From: Rhabditoides inermis
Lineage: Eukaryota > Nematoda > Chromadorea > Rhabditida > Rhabditidae
Length of the DNA: 64,000 nucleotides
Direction: 5' to 3'
Assembly: GCA_963966185.1 (NCBI GenBank)
Contig: CAWZYM010000345.1
Location: 1-64,000, forward strand
The position numbers were made by a program, and so were the translations under genes. Shown here one piece after another: positions 12,901 to 20,500 of this stretch (within the stretch, counting starts at the first letter, position 1; every line of letters begins with the position of its first letter). Under the pieces are notes generated by a model, which worked only from the letters and a program-made list of their open reading frames with translations, was not told the DNA's origin and made no database searches.

Positions 12901-13300
12901 GTTCAATCACACAGCTGTGAATAGTGAAACAGCGCAACCTGTGAACAGGCTCTGGGAACCGGTATAGAGTTAAAGGTACAGTGGCGACTTATTTTGAACT
13001 CTAGGTACTTGTAAAACTGTTCAACCTAACAGTTAATCAATTAGTGAAAAAAACGATGATTCTCCGTTGCTTTCAAATGTTGCAACTCGCGTTGCAGAAT
13101 TAAGTCGCCGCTGTGCCTTCAATATATCTGTGTATTTATGTGTGTTTGTCCTTATTGATTTCGAATAAACACAATTGAAAGCGTACCTTGTCCGACTCGT
13201 ACACCAGTCCTCCGGTCACTCCCTGTCGGGTTGTGACAGGGGGAGGGAGGGACGCGAGGAGGAAGGGTGGGAGGAGAAGGAGGAGGAGGGGAGAGAACAT
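46..13300 (-). CDS. Type-B carboxylesterase (alpha/beta hydrolase), 14 exons, 3' end off window
   Basis: Secreted or membrane-associated serine esterase of the carboxylesterase/cholinesterase family, hydrolysing carboxylic esters. Exons (descending): 13300-13187, 12643-12578, 12033-11959, 11831-11757, 8876-8799, 8556-8487, 7744-7665, 1611-1506, 1310-1227, 868-816, 617-558, 479-411, 361-283, 95-46. All junctions are GT-AG and the reading phase is kept throughout. Family landmarks appear in the correct order: signal peptide, [27 protein letters not shown], oxyanion [23 protein letters not shown], nucleophile [16 protein letters not shown], and the acid Glu in GITRQEC. The catalytic His exon would lie left of position 1. 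GITRQEC has Cys where most relatives have Gly after the Glu. Introns of 50-200 bp are normal; three (1612-7664, 8877-11756, 7745-8486) are swollen by repeats. Exon 14 (46-95) is the least certain. The family call is firm; substrate is unknown. Confidence 0.9.
283..868 (-). CDS. Carboxylesterase exons 10-13
   Basis: Four small exons: 868-816 ([17 protein letters not shown]), 617-558 ([20 protein letters not shown]), 479-411 ([16 protein letters not shown]) and 361-283 ([15 protein letters not shown]). They match the C-terminal half of the family: the LAxxxGC segment, the CL...ILE segment, the DGDFLP motif, and the region of the catalytic Glu. Phases join without a break. Introns are 49-198 bp. 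Confidence 0.88.
869..1226. repeat. (TC)n tract inside esterase intron 9
   Basis: Plus strand 895-1222 is almost wholly C/T with CT, CCCT and CTTT runs. On the pre-mRNA (minus strand) this is GA-rich. Leu/Ser-rich open frames here are repeat translations, not genes. Confidence 0.95.
1227..1310 (-). CDS. Carboxylesterase exon 9
   Basis: 84 bp encoding [20 protein letters not shown] and the residues after it, typical of the stretch following the nucleophile elbow. Flanked in the pre-mRNA by a CU-rich intron (1311-1505) and a GA-rich intron (869-1226), which are mutually complementary. Length is a multiple of three, so skipping would keep frame. Confidence 0.93.
1365..1495. repeat. (GA)n tract inside esterase intron 8
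   Basis: Purine-only tract on the plus strand (GAGA, GAAA, GGAG). On the sense strand of the esterase it is CT-rich and can act as polypyrimidine tract for exon 9. Confidence 0.95.
1506..1611 (-). CDS. Carboxylesterase exon 8: catalytic serine
   Basis: 35 codons, [20 protein letters not shown] onward. GLSAG matches the GxSxG nucleophile elbow, so the catalytic Ser is intact. Acceptor attccag; donor AGGG|gtgggg gives the phase 1 needed to read DLFSRAI in exon 9. Confidence 0.95.
1902..2132 (+). repeat. Left terminal direct repeat (pLTR-like) of the Penelope-like element
   Basis: 231 bp, identical to 6998-7228 except one base: G at 1987 versus A at 7083. It begins ttatttcgcg and ends tttattatttat. 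The differing base falls in the hammerhead-like core described at 7061-7136. Confidence 0.9.
2133..3552 (+). other. 5' leader of the Penelope-like element
   Basis: No convincing ORF. It contains a G-run at about 2193-2200, the 44-bp minisatellite, then about 700 bp of A/T/C-rich unique sequence leading to ORF1. Open frames over 2316-2944 are translations of the minisatellite. Confidence 0.6.
2349..2848 (+). repeat. 44-bp minisatellite, about 11.4 copies
   Basis: Unit gcctcacccaccacgctacc, then cc, then ttgc or caac, then gggcagcgatcgagg and ttc/tcc. Period is 44 bp. Two unit types (ttgc and caac) are interspersed. 44 is not a multiple of three, so it is not a protein repeat. Confidence 0.95.
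3553..4392 (+). CDS. Penelope-like element ORF1: GIY-YIG endonuclease
   Basis: 279 codons. A Cys cluster (CVIC at about residues 21-24) precedes the nuclease core: [20 protein letters not shown] at about 55-74, where IYLI...QYVGET is the GIY-YIG pair, then LKQRMSKHR with the catalytic Arg, and later [19 protein letters not shown], a C-terminal signature of this nuclease group. The catalytic Glu is probably in the KELYWI segment. A basic tail ([13 protein letters not shown]) follows. It ends with TAA 17 bp before ORF2, which is in another frame, so either there are two proteins or an old frameshift separates one. It would nick target DNA for target-primed reverse transcription. Confidence 0.82.
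   Translation: MAIIPTSTTANGIRCTIKQCVICPKLKFANTTKSSQTGFTHPTMKYGDANCSSTCLIYLITCNKCKIQYVGETSTTLKQRMSKHRNSFKNDKYNTYISNHFQANDHNPEDFTKEILDNHEENSNTQIRLSKELYWIKTLISAYPFGLNDQIKSFGNISNNLTLGKIKNHPFYSQNIQFETKKRRGKKRRSLKKGKNTKSIQELLTNIESLERTDLYKYYRCLSKHSVETLTNYMINNLDFNLLSPYVKRKIFAMVCNFLTNYKKENTIHKPDNYHYVKI
5385..5465 (-). other. tRNA-like sequence, left arm of MITE
   Basis: On the minus strand it has an A box TGGCGCAGTGG and a B box AGTTCGATTCC with tRNA spacing. Acceptor ends do not pair well, so it is tRNA-derived rather than a tRNA gene. Confidence 0.6.
5577..5660 (+). other. tRNA-like sequence, right arm of MITE
   Basis: A box TGGCGCAGTGG at 5585-5595 and B box GGTTCGATTCC at 5638-5648. Same family as the left arm but with a perfect B box. 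The cloverleaf is incomplete. Confidence 0.6.
6998..7228 (+). repeat. Right terminal direct repeat of the Penelope-like element
   Basis: 231 bp copy of 1902-2132 about 210 bp after the end of the RT ORF. It carries the intact CTGACGA version of the hammerhead-like core. Confidence 0.9.
7061..7136 (+). ncRNA. Hammerhead ribozyme-like core in the terminal repeat
   Basis: CTGACGA at 7080-7086 fits the conserved CUGANGA; a 5-bp stem II pairs GGGTG (7087-7091) with CACCC (7124-7128); GAAA follows at 7129-7132. A possible cleavage triplet GTC at 7065-7067 would give only a 3-bp stem III, and stem I is very weak. Hammerhead motifs in the terminal repeats of Penelope-like elements are established, which raises the prior. 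The left repeat has CTGGCGA, replacing an invariant core A. Confidence 0.35.
7665..7744 (-). CDS. Carboxylesterase exon 7
   Basis: Encodes [18 protein letters not shown] and then ITEAFKWIQ, matching the invariant GNLGLxD motif. Enters in phase 1 and ends in phase 0. The next exon lies 6 kb away, beyond the Penelope-like element. Confidence 0.95.
7922..8213 (-). mobile_element. tRNA-derived SINE, copy 1
   Basis: Minus-strand head gggggcgcggctcagtggat carries an A box (cggctcagtgg-like), and ggttcgat is a B box. The body includes gaattcaagacgtccgacgc, and the tail is A-rich (plus-strand T8 at 7922-7929). Same family and almost full length as 47990-48276. Lies in esterase intron 6. Confidence 0.82.
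8487..8556 (-). CDS. Carboxylesterase exon 6
   Basis: Encodes [20 protein letters not shown], the beta-strand VxVxYRLG region before the nucleophile elbow. Acceptor cctgcag, donor CAAG|gtgaga, ends in phase 1, matching exon 7. Confidence 0.93.
8799..8876 (-). CDS. Carboxylesterase exon 5: oxyanion hole
   Basis: 26 codons with [18 protein letters not shown]. The HGGG strand supplies the backbone oxyanion hole of the esterase active site. Acceptor cttgcag, donor TCG|gtgggt, phase 0. Confidence 0.95.
9867..10140. repeat. CT-rich microsatellite
   Basis: (CT)n at 9867-9930, continuing as C/T-rich sequence with short interruptions to about 10140. No coding signal. Confidence 0.9.
10252..10393 (+). 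repeat. 71-bp tandem duplication
   Basis: The block ctctccctccgttctttgtc through ttgcttggacatg occurs at 10252 and again at 10323, nearly identical. Confidence 0.9.
10420..11600 (+). repeat. Two diverged tandem copies of a ~520-bp repeat plus a partial third
   Basis: Paired landmarks: atcgcaaaag at 10551 and 11074; gaaacggag followed by cgcggacacacaagaaaaag near 10869 and 11387; tttttggtggtttt near 10918 and 11433. Offsets are 519-523 bp. A partial third begins near 11470. Inside each copy the motif aaattggttcagtagaaac recurs in variant form at half-unit spacing, suggesting an older duplication within the unit. No ORF survives. Confidence 0.75.
11757..11831 (-). CDS. Carboxylesterase exon 4
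   Basis: 25 codons containing [15 protein letters not shown], one of the two classical signature regions of type-B carboxylesterases. Acceptor ttttccag, donor GAG|gtgaga. A GA tract (minus-strand CT) at 11855-11955 fills most of the intron before it. Confidence 0.95.
11855..11955. repeat. (GA)n microsatellite
   Basis: Purine tract of GA and GAAA runs in esterase intron 3, reaching close to the exon 3 donor. Confidence 0.95.
11959..12033 (-). CDS. Carboxylesterase exon 3
   Basis: 25 codons beginning [12 protein letters not shown], the segment that follows RFK in this family, with the paired Cys in KMCMQNT. Acceptor gttttag, donor ACT|gtgagg, phase 0. Confidence 0.85.
12314..12553 (+). mobile_element. 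tRNA-derived SINE, copy 2 (truncated body)
   Basis: Same tRNA-like head (gcgcggctcagtggatagag, ggttcgatccc) and body (gaattcaagacgtccgacgc) as the other copies, with internal deletions and an A-rich tail ending about 25 bp from the exon 2 donor. Confidence 0.8.
12578..12643 (-). CDS. Carboxylesterase exon 2
   Basis: 22 codons with the conserved [17 protein letters not shown] block near the N-terminus of the family. Acceptor atttcag, donor AAG|gtggga, phase 0 on both sides. A SINE ends about 25 bp past its donor. Confidence 0.92.
13187..13300 (-). CDS. Carboxylesterase exon 1: start codon and signal peptide
   Basis: 38 codons from ATG at 13300. The first residues, [19 protein letters not shown], form a typical hydrophobic signal peptide, followed by the family-typical start of the mature protein, [13 protein letters not shown]. 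An upstream ATG in the same frame lies in GA-repeat sequence and was not used. Donor GACAAG|gtacgc at 13186, phase 0. Confidence 0.85.
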
Positions 13301-13372
13301 CCCCGAACAAGAACATGAAACAGAACAGTGAGATCGGAACATGATTGAACAAATAGGTGCATGGTGACAGAG

Positions 13373-13410
<38 letters not shown>

Positions 13411-14074
13411 AATAAAGAGAGAGAGAGAGCAATTGTACCACAACACAAGTGAGTTTATACGTATCATCGAATAGACCACCCTGATCTAATACTGACGAAT
13501 TACACTGATAGGGGCGTTAGTACCAATGACGAATAAAAAGCTCAGACACCAATGAAACATTGTGCATGAATGGCGCTCAGAAAATGTGTCTCACCTGTCA
13601 GTGTTATTGATTTATCAGCTTGTGTGTTTATCTTATCACTACTTGAAAGTCTCACAACATGTGATAGGGATACGAGAGAAGAAAACGGCAGGTCAGAGAG
13701 ATCGAACAATTCGAAGAATCAAAAGTTCTAGTGAAAGCAAAACATTTTTTAGTTCTCATTACAACAAATTATGGATTACAACTTTCAAGAGAAGAAAACA
13801 CAAGAAATGTATTTTTGCCTGTAAAACGAATAGCAAATATCTTCCGTGTCATGCGCCGCTGTTTGATGTAAAAAAAAACATGTATAAAAATGCATTTGAA
13901 GTGTCTATGATTGATAATGTGAAGGTAAAGTGATAATATTTCAAAAAATTGATATCAAAAAAGTGTGTTAAAATTGATACATTTTGTTATGTTATATATG
14001 AAAACATATTTTGTCATCATGCGACTCGCGTTGAAGAAAAAAAACATCACACAAAGCGCGTGCTTGTCGCCGAA
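13301..14074. other. Region between esterase start and tRNA array
   Basis: Should hold the esterase promoter and 5' UTR. It contains a GA tract (13376-13431) and A/T-rich unique sequence. A 123-codon open frame at 13562-13933 has no recognisable motif and no splice context that would support it. Confidence 0.5.
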
Positions 14075-14131
14075 AAGCGACTATTTTGTGGCGGCTCGTC
14101 ACGACACTGACTCGATGCATCGAAAGAGCAC

Positions 14132-14204
14132 GCCTCGATAGCTCAGTTGGGAGAGCGTACGACTGAAGATCGTAAGGTCACCGGATCGATCCCGGTTCGG
14201 GGCA
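14132..14204 (+). tRNA. tRNA-Phe(GAA), first of ~106
   Basis: Acceptor GCCTCGA pairs with TCGGGGC (one G-U), discriminator A. D arm GCTC/GAGC with AGTTGGGA loop, anticodon stem TACGA/TCGTA with loop CTGAAGA (anticodon GAA), T stem ACCGG/CCGGT. Identity elements for Phe (GAA, A73, G20) are present. Odd: the T loop is ATCGATC, with A in place of the almost universal T54. A TTTT run follows 5 bp downstream. Confidence 0.95.
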
Positions 14205-14275
14205 AACGTTTTGCTGTTGTTGCATTCTATTCGCACACTCGTCAAGCGACCCCGTGACTCGCGAGAGGAGATGTG

Positions 14276-14347
14276 TCTTCGGTAGTATAGTGGTTAGTAT
14301 CCGCGTCTGTCACATGCGAGACCCGGGTTCAATTCCCGGCCGAAGAG
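14276..14347 (+). tRNA. tRNA-Asp(GTC), first of ~105
   Basis: Acceptor TCTTCGG/CCGAAGA fully paired, discriminator G. D arm GTAT/GTAT as in other Asp tRNAs, anticodon stem CGCGT/ATGCG with loop CTGTCAC (anticodon GTC), T arm with a canonical B box GGTTCAATTCC. A TTTT run follows 4-5 bp downstream. All usual Asp identity elements are present. Confidence 0.97.
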
Positions 14348-14434
14348 AATCTTTTGTTTTGCGGAGTGAGTTTTCGCAAGCGACTATTTTGTGGCGGCTC
14401 GTCACGACACTGACTCGATGCATCGAAAGAGCAC

Positions 14435-14507
14435 GCCTCGATAGCTCAGTTGGGAGAGCGTACGACTGAAGATCGTAAGGTCACCGGATCGATCCCGGTT
14501 CGGGGTA
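14435..14507 (+). tRNA. tRNA-Phe(GAA), second copy; typical of the array
   Basis: Identical to the gene at 14132 within the tRNA except the final base, which here reads ggggta instead of ggggca (C72 to T), weakening the first acceptor pair to G-U. Later copies return to ggggca. Confidence 0.85.
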
Positions 14508-17500
14508 AACGTTTTGCTGTTGTTGCATTCTATTCGCACACTCGTCAAGCGACCCCGTGAATCGCGAGAGGAGATGTGTCTTCGGTAGTATAGTGGTTAG
14601 TATCCGCGTCTGTCACATGCGAGACCCGGGTTCAATTCCCGGCCGAAGAGAATCTTTTGTTTTGCGGAGTGAGTTTTCGCAAGCGACTATTTTGTGGCGG
14701 CTCGTCACGACACTGACTCGATGCATCGAAAGAGCACGCCTCGATAGCTCAGTTGGGAGAGCGTACGACTGAAGATCGTAAGGTCACCGGATCGATCCCG
14801 GTTCGGGGCAAACGTTTTGCTGTTGTTGCATTCTATTCGCACACTCGTCAAGCGACCCCGTGAATCGCGAGAGGAGATGTGTCTTCGGTAGTATAGTGGT
14901 TAGTATCCGCGTCTGTCACATGCGAGACCCGGGTTCAATTCCCGGCCGAAGAGAATCTTTTGTTTTGCGGAGTGAGTTTTCGCAAGCGACTATTTTGTGG
15001 CGGCTCGTCACGACACTGACTCGATGCATCGAAAGAGCACGCCTCGATAGCTCAGTTGGGAGAGCGTACGACTGAAGATCGTAAGGTCACCGGATCGATC
15101 CCGGTTCGGGGCAAACGTTTTGCTGTTGTTGCATTCTATTCGCACACTCGTCAAGCGACCCCGTGAATCGCGAGAGGAGATGTGTCTTCGGTAGTATAGT
15201 GGTTAGTATCCGCGTCTGTCACATGCGAGACCCGGGTTCAATTCCCGGCCGAAGAGAATCTTTTGTTTTGCGGAGTGAGTTTTCGCAAGCGACTATTTTG
15301 TGGCGGCTCGTCACGACACTGACTCGATGCATCGAAAGAGCACGCCTCGATAGCTCAGTTGGGAGAGCGTACGACTGAAGATCGTAAGGTCACCGGATCG
15401 ATCCCGGTTCGGGGCAAACGTTTTGCTGTTGTTGCATTCTATTCGCACACTCGTCAAGCGACCCCGTGAATCGCGAGAGGAGATGTGTCTTCGGTAGTAT
15501 AGTGGTTAGTATCCGCGTCTGTCACATGCGAGACCCGGGTTCAATTCCCGGCCGAAGAGAATCTTTTGTTTTGCGGAGTGAGTTTTCGCAAGCGACTATT
15601 TTGTGGCGGCTCGTCACGACACTGACTCGATGCATCGAAAGAGCACGCCTCGATAGCTCAGTTGGGAGAGCGTACGACTGAAGATCGTAAGGTCACCGGA
15701 TCGATCCCGGTTCGGGGCAAACGTTTTGCTGTTGTTGCATTCTATTCGCACACTCGTCAAGCGACCCCGTGAATCGCGAGAGGAGATGTGTCTTCGGTAG
15801 TATAGTGGTTAGTATCCGCGTCTGTCACATGCGAGACCCGGGTTCAATTCCCGGCCGAAGAGAATCTTTTGTTTTGCGGAGTGAGTTTTCGCAAGCGACT
15901 ATTTTGTGGCGGCTCGTCACGACACTGACTCGATGCATCGAAAGAGCACGCCTCGATAGCTCAGTTGGGAGAGCGTACGACTGAAGATCGTAAGGTCACC
16001 GGATCGATCCCGGTTCGGGGCAAACGTTTTGCTGTTGTTGCATTCTATTCGCACACTCGTCAAGCGACCCCGTGAATCGCGAGAGGAGATGTGTCTTCGG
16101 TAGTATAGTGGTTAGTATCCGCGTCTGTCACATGCGAGACCCGGGTTCAATTCCCGGCCGAAGAGAATCTTTTGTTTTGCGGAGTGAGTTTTCGCAAGCG
16201 ACTATTTTGTGGCGGCTCGTCACGACACTGACTCGATGCATCGAAAGAGCACGCCTCGATAGCTCAGTTGGGAGAGCGTACGACTGAAGATCGTAAGGTC
16301 ACCGGATCGATCCCGGTTCGGGGCAAACGTTTTGCTGTTGTTGCATTCTATTCGCACACTCGTCAAGCGACCCCGTGAATCGCGAGAGGAGATGTGTCTT
16401 CGGTAGTATAGTGGTTAGTATCCGCGTCTGTCACATGCGAGACCCGGGTTCAATTCCCGGCCGAAGAGAATCTTTTGTTTTGCGGAGTGAGTTTTCGCAA
16501 GCGACTATTTTGTGGCGGCTCGTCACGACACTGACTCGATGCATCGAAAGAGCACGCCTCGATAGCTCAGTTGGGAGAGCGTACGACTGAAGATCGTAAG
16601 GTCACCGGATCGATCCCGGTTCGGGGCAAACGTTTTGCTGTTGTTGCATTCTATTCGCACACTCGTCAAGCGACCCCGTGAATCGCGAGAGGAGATGTGT
16701 CTTCGGTAGTATAGTGGTTAGTATCCGCGTCTGTCACATGCGAGACCCGGGTTCAATTCCCGGCCGAAGAGAATCTTTTGTTTTGCGGAGTGAGTTTTCG
16801 CAAGCGACTATTTTGTGGCGGCTCGTCACGACACTGACTCGATGCATCGAAAGAGCACGCCTCGATAGCTCAGTTGGGAGAGCGTACGACTGAAGATCGT
16901 AAGGTCACCGGATCGATCCCGGTTCGGGGCAAACGTTTTGCTGTTGTTGCATTCTATTCGCACACTCGTCAAGCGACCCCGTGAATCGCGAGAGGAGATG
17001 TGTCTTCGGTAGTATAGTGGTTAGTATCCGCGTCTGTCACATGCGAGACCCGGGTTCAATTCCCGGCCGAAGAGAATCTTTTGTTTTGCGGAGTGAGTTT
17101 TCGCAAGCGACTATTTTGTGGCGGCTCGTCACGACACTGACTCGATGCATCGAAAGAGCACGCCTCGATAGCTCAGTTGGGAGAGCGTACGACTGAAGAT
17201 CGTAAGGTCACCGGATCGATCCCGGTTCGGGGCAAACGTTTTGCTGTTGTTGCATTCTATTCGCACACTCGTCAAGCGACCCCGTGAATCGCGAGAGGAG
17301 ATGTGTCTTCGGTAGTATAGTGGTTAGTATCCGCGTCTGTCACATGCGAGACCCGGGTTCAATTCCCGGCCGAAGAGAATCTTTTGTTTTGCGGAGTGAG
17401 TTTTCGCAAGCGACTATTTTGTGGCGGCTCGTCACGACACTGACTCGATGCATCGAAAGAGCACGCCTCGATAGCTCAGTTGGGAGAGCGTACGACTGAA

Positions 17501-20500
17501 GATCGTAAGGTCACCGGATCGATCCCGGTTCGGGGCAAACGTTTTGCTGTTGTTGCATTCTATTCGCACACTCGTCAAGCGACCCCGTGAATCGCGAGAG
17601 GAGATGTGTCTTCGGTAGTATAGTGGTTAGTATCCGCGTCTGTCACATGCGAGACCCGGGTTCAATTCCCGGCCGAAGAGAATCTTTTGTTTTGCGGAGT
17701 GAGTTTTCGCAAGCGACTATTTTGTGGCGGCTCGTCACGACACTGACTCGATGCATCGAAAGAGCACGCCTCGATAGCTCAGTTGGGAGAGCGTACGACT
17801 GAAGATCGTAAGGTCACCGGATCGATCCCGGTTCGGGGCAAACGTTTTGCTGTTGTTGCATTCTATTCGCACACTCGTCAAGCGACCCCGTGAATCGCGA
17901 GAGGAGATGTGTCTTCGGTAGTATAGTGGTTAGTATCCGCGTCTGTCACATGCGAGACCCGGGTTCAATTCCCGGCCGAAGAGAATCTTTTGTTTTGCGG
18001 AGTGAGTTTTCGCAAGCGACTATTTTGTGGCGGCTCGTCACGACACTGACTCGATGCATCGAAAGAGCACGCCTCGATAGCTCAGTTGGGAGAGCGTACG
18101 ACTGAAGATCGTAAGGTCACCGGATCGATCCCGGTTCGGGGCAAACGTTTTGCTGTTGTTGCATTCTATTCGCACACTCGTCAAGCGACCCCGTGAATCG
18201 CGAGAGGAGATGTGTCTTCGGTAGTATAGTGGTTAGTATCCGCGTCTGTCACATGCGAGACCCGGGTTCAATTCCCGGCCGAAGAGAATCTTTTGTTTTG
18301 CGGAGTGAGTTTTCGCAAGCGACTATTTTGTGGCGGCTCGTCACGACACTGACTCGATGCATCGAAAGAGCACGCCTCGATAGCTCAGTTGGGAGAGCGT
18401 ACGACTGAAGATCGTAAGGTCACCGGATCGATCCCGGTTCGGGGCAAACGTTTTGCTGTTGTTGCATTCTATTCGCACACTCGTCAAGCGACCCCGTGAA
18501 TCGCGAGAGGAGATGTGTCTTCGGTAGTATAGTGGTTAGTATCCGCGTCTGTCACATGCGAGACCCGGGTTCAATTCCCGGCCGAAGAGAATCTTTTGTT
18601 TTGCGGAGTGAGTTTTCGCAAGCGACTATTTTGTGGCGGCTCGTCACGACACTGACTCGATGCATCGAAAGAGCACGCCTCGATAGCTCAGTTGGGAGAG
18701 CGTACGACTGAAGATCGTAAGGTCACCGGATCGATCCCGGTTCGGGGCAAACGTTTTGCTGTTGTTGCATTCTATTCGCACACTCGTCAAGCGACCCCGT
18801 GAATCGCGAGAGGAGATGTGTCTTCGGTAGTATAGTGGTTAGTATCCGCGTCTGTCACATGCGAGACCCGGGTTCAATTCCCGGCCGAAGAGAATCTTTT
18901 GTTTTGCGGAGTGAGTTTTCGCAAGCGACTATTTTGTGGCGGCTCGTCACGACACTGACTCGATGCATCGAAAGAGCACGCCTCGATAGCTCAGTTGGGA
19001 GAGCGTACGACTGAAGATCGTAAGGTCACCGGATCGATCCCGGTTCGGGGCAAACGTTTTGCTGTTGTTGCATTCTATTCGCACACTCGTCAAGCGACCC
19101 CGTGAATCGCGAGAGGAGATGTGTCTTCGGTAGTATAGTGGTTAGTATCCGCGTCTGTCACATGCGAGACCCGGGTTCAATTCCCGGCCGAAGAGAATCT
19201 TTTGTTTTGCGGAGTGAGTTTTCGCAAGCGACTATTTTGTGGCGGCTCGTCACGACACTGACTCGATGCATCGAAAGAGCACGCCTCGATAGCTCAGTTG
19301 GGAGAGCGTACGACTGAAGATCGTAAGGTCACCGGATCGATCCCGGTTCGGGGCAAACGTTTTGCTGTTGTTGCATTCTATTCGCACACTCGTCAAGCGA
19401 CCCCGTGAATCGCGAGAGGAGATGTGTCTTCGGTAGTATAGTGGTTAGTATCCGCGTCTGTCACATGCGAGACCCGGGTTCAATTCCCGGCCGAAGAGAA
19501 TCTTTTGTTTTGCGGAGTGAGTTTTCGCAAGCGACTATTTTGTGGCGGCTCGTCACGACACTGACTCGATGCATCGAAAGAGCACGCCTCGATAGCTCAG
19601 TTGGGAGAGCGTACGACTGAAGATCGTAAGGTCACCGGATCGATCCCGGTTCGGGGCAAACGTTTTGCTGTTGTTGCATTCTATTCGCACACTCGTCAAG
19701 CGACCCCGTGAATCGCGAGAGGAGATGTGTCTTCGGTAGTATAGTGGTTAGTATCCGCGTCTGTCACATGCGAGACCCGGGTTCAATTCCCGGCCGAAGA
19801 GAATCTTTTGTTTTGCGGAGTGAGTTTTCGCAAGCGACTATTTTGTGGCGGCTCGTCACGACACTGACTCGATGCATCGAAAGAGCACGCCTCGATAGCT
19901 CAGTTGGGAGAGCGTACGACTGAAGATCGTAAGGTCACCGGATCGATCCCGGTTCGGGGCAAACGTTTTGCTGTTGTTGCATTCTATTCGCACACTCGTC
20001 AAGCGACCCCGTGAATCGCGAGAGGAGATGTGTCTTCGGTAGTATAGTGGTTAGTATCCGCGTCTGTCACATGCGAGACCCGGGTTCAATTCCCGGCCGA
20101 AGAGAATCTTTTGTTTTGCGGAGTGAGTTTTCGCAAGCGACTATTTTGTGGCGGCTCGTCACGACACTGACTCGATGCATCGAAAGAGCACGCCTCGATA
20201 GCTCAGTTGGGAGAGCGTACGACTGAAGATCGTAAGGTCACCGGATCGATCCCGGTTCGGGGCAAACGTTTTGCTGTTGTTGCATTCTATTCGCACACTC
20301 GTCAAGCGACCCCGTGAATCGCGAGAGGAGATGTGTCTTCGGTAGTATAGTGGTTAGTATCCGCGTCTGTCACATGCGAGACCCGGGTTCAATTCCCGGC
20401 CGAAGAGAATCTTTTGTTTTGCGGAGTGAGTTTTCGCAAGCGACTATTTTGTGGCGGCTCGTCACGACACTGACTCGATGCATCGAAAGAGCACGCCTCG

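Noticed and set aside
13562..13933. 123-codon open frame
   Set aside because: No motif, A/T-rich, no start or splice context, and no partner exon.
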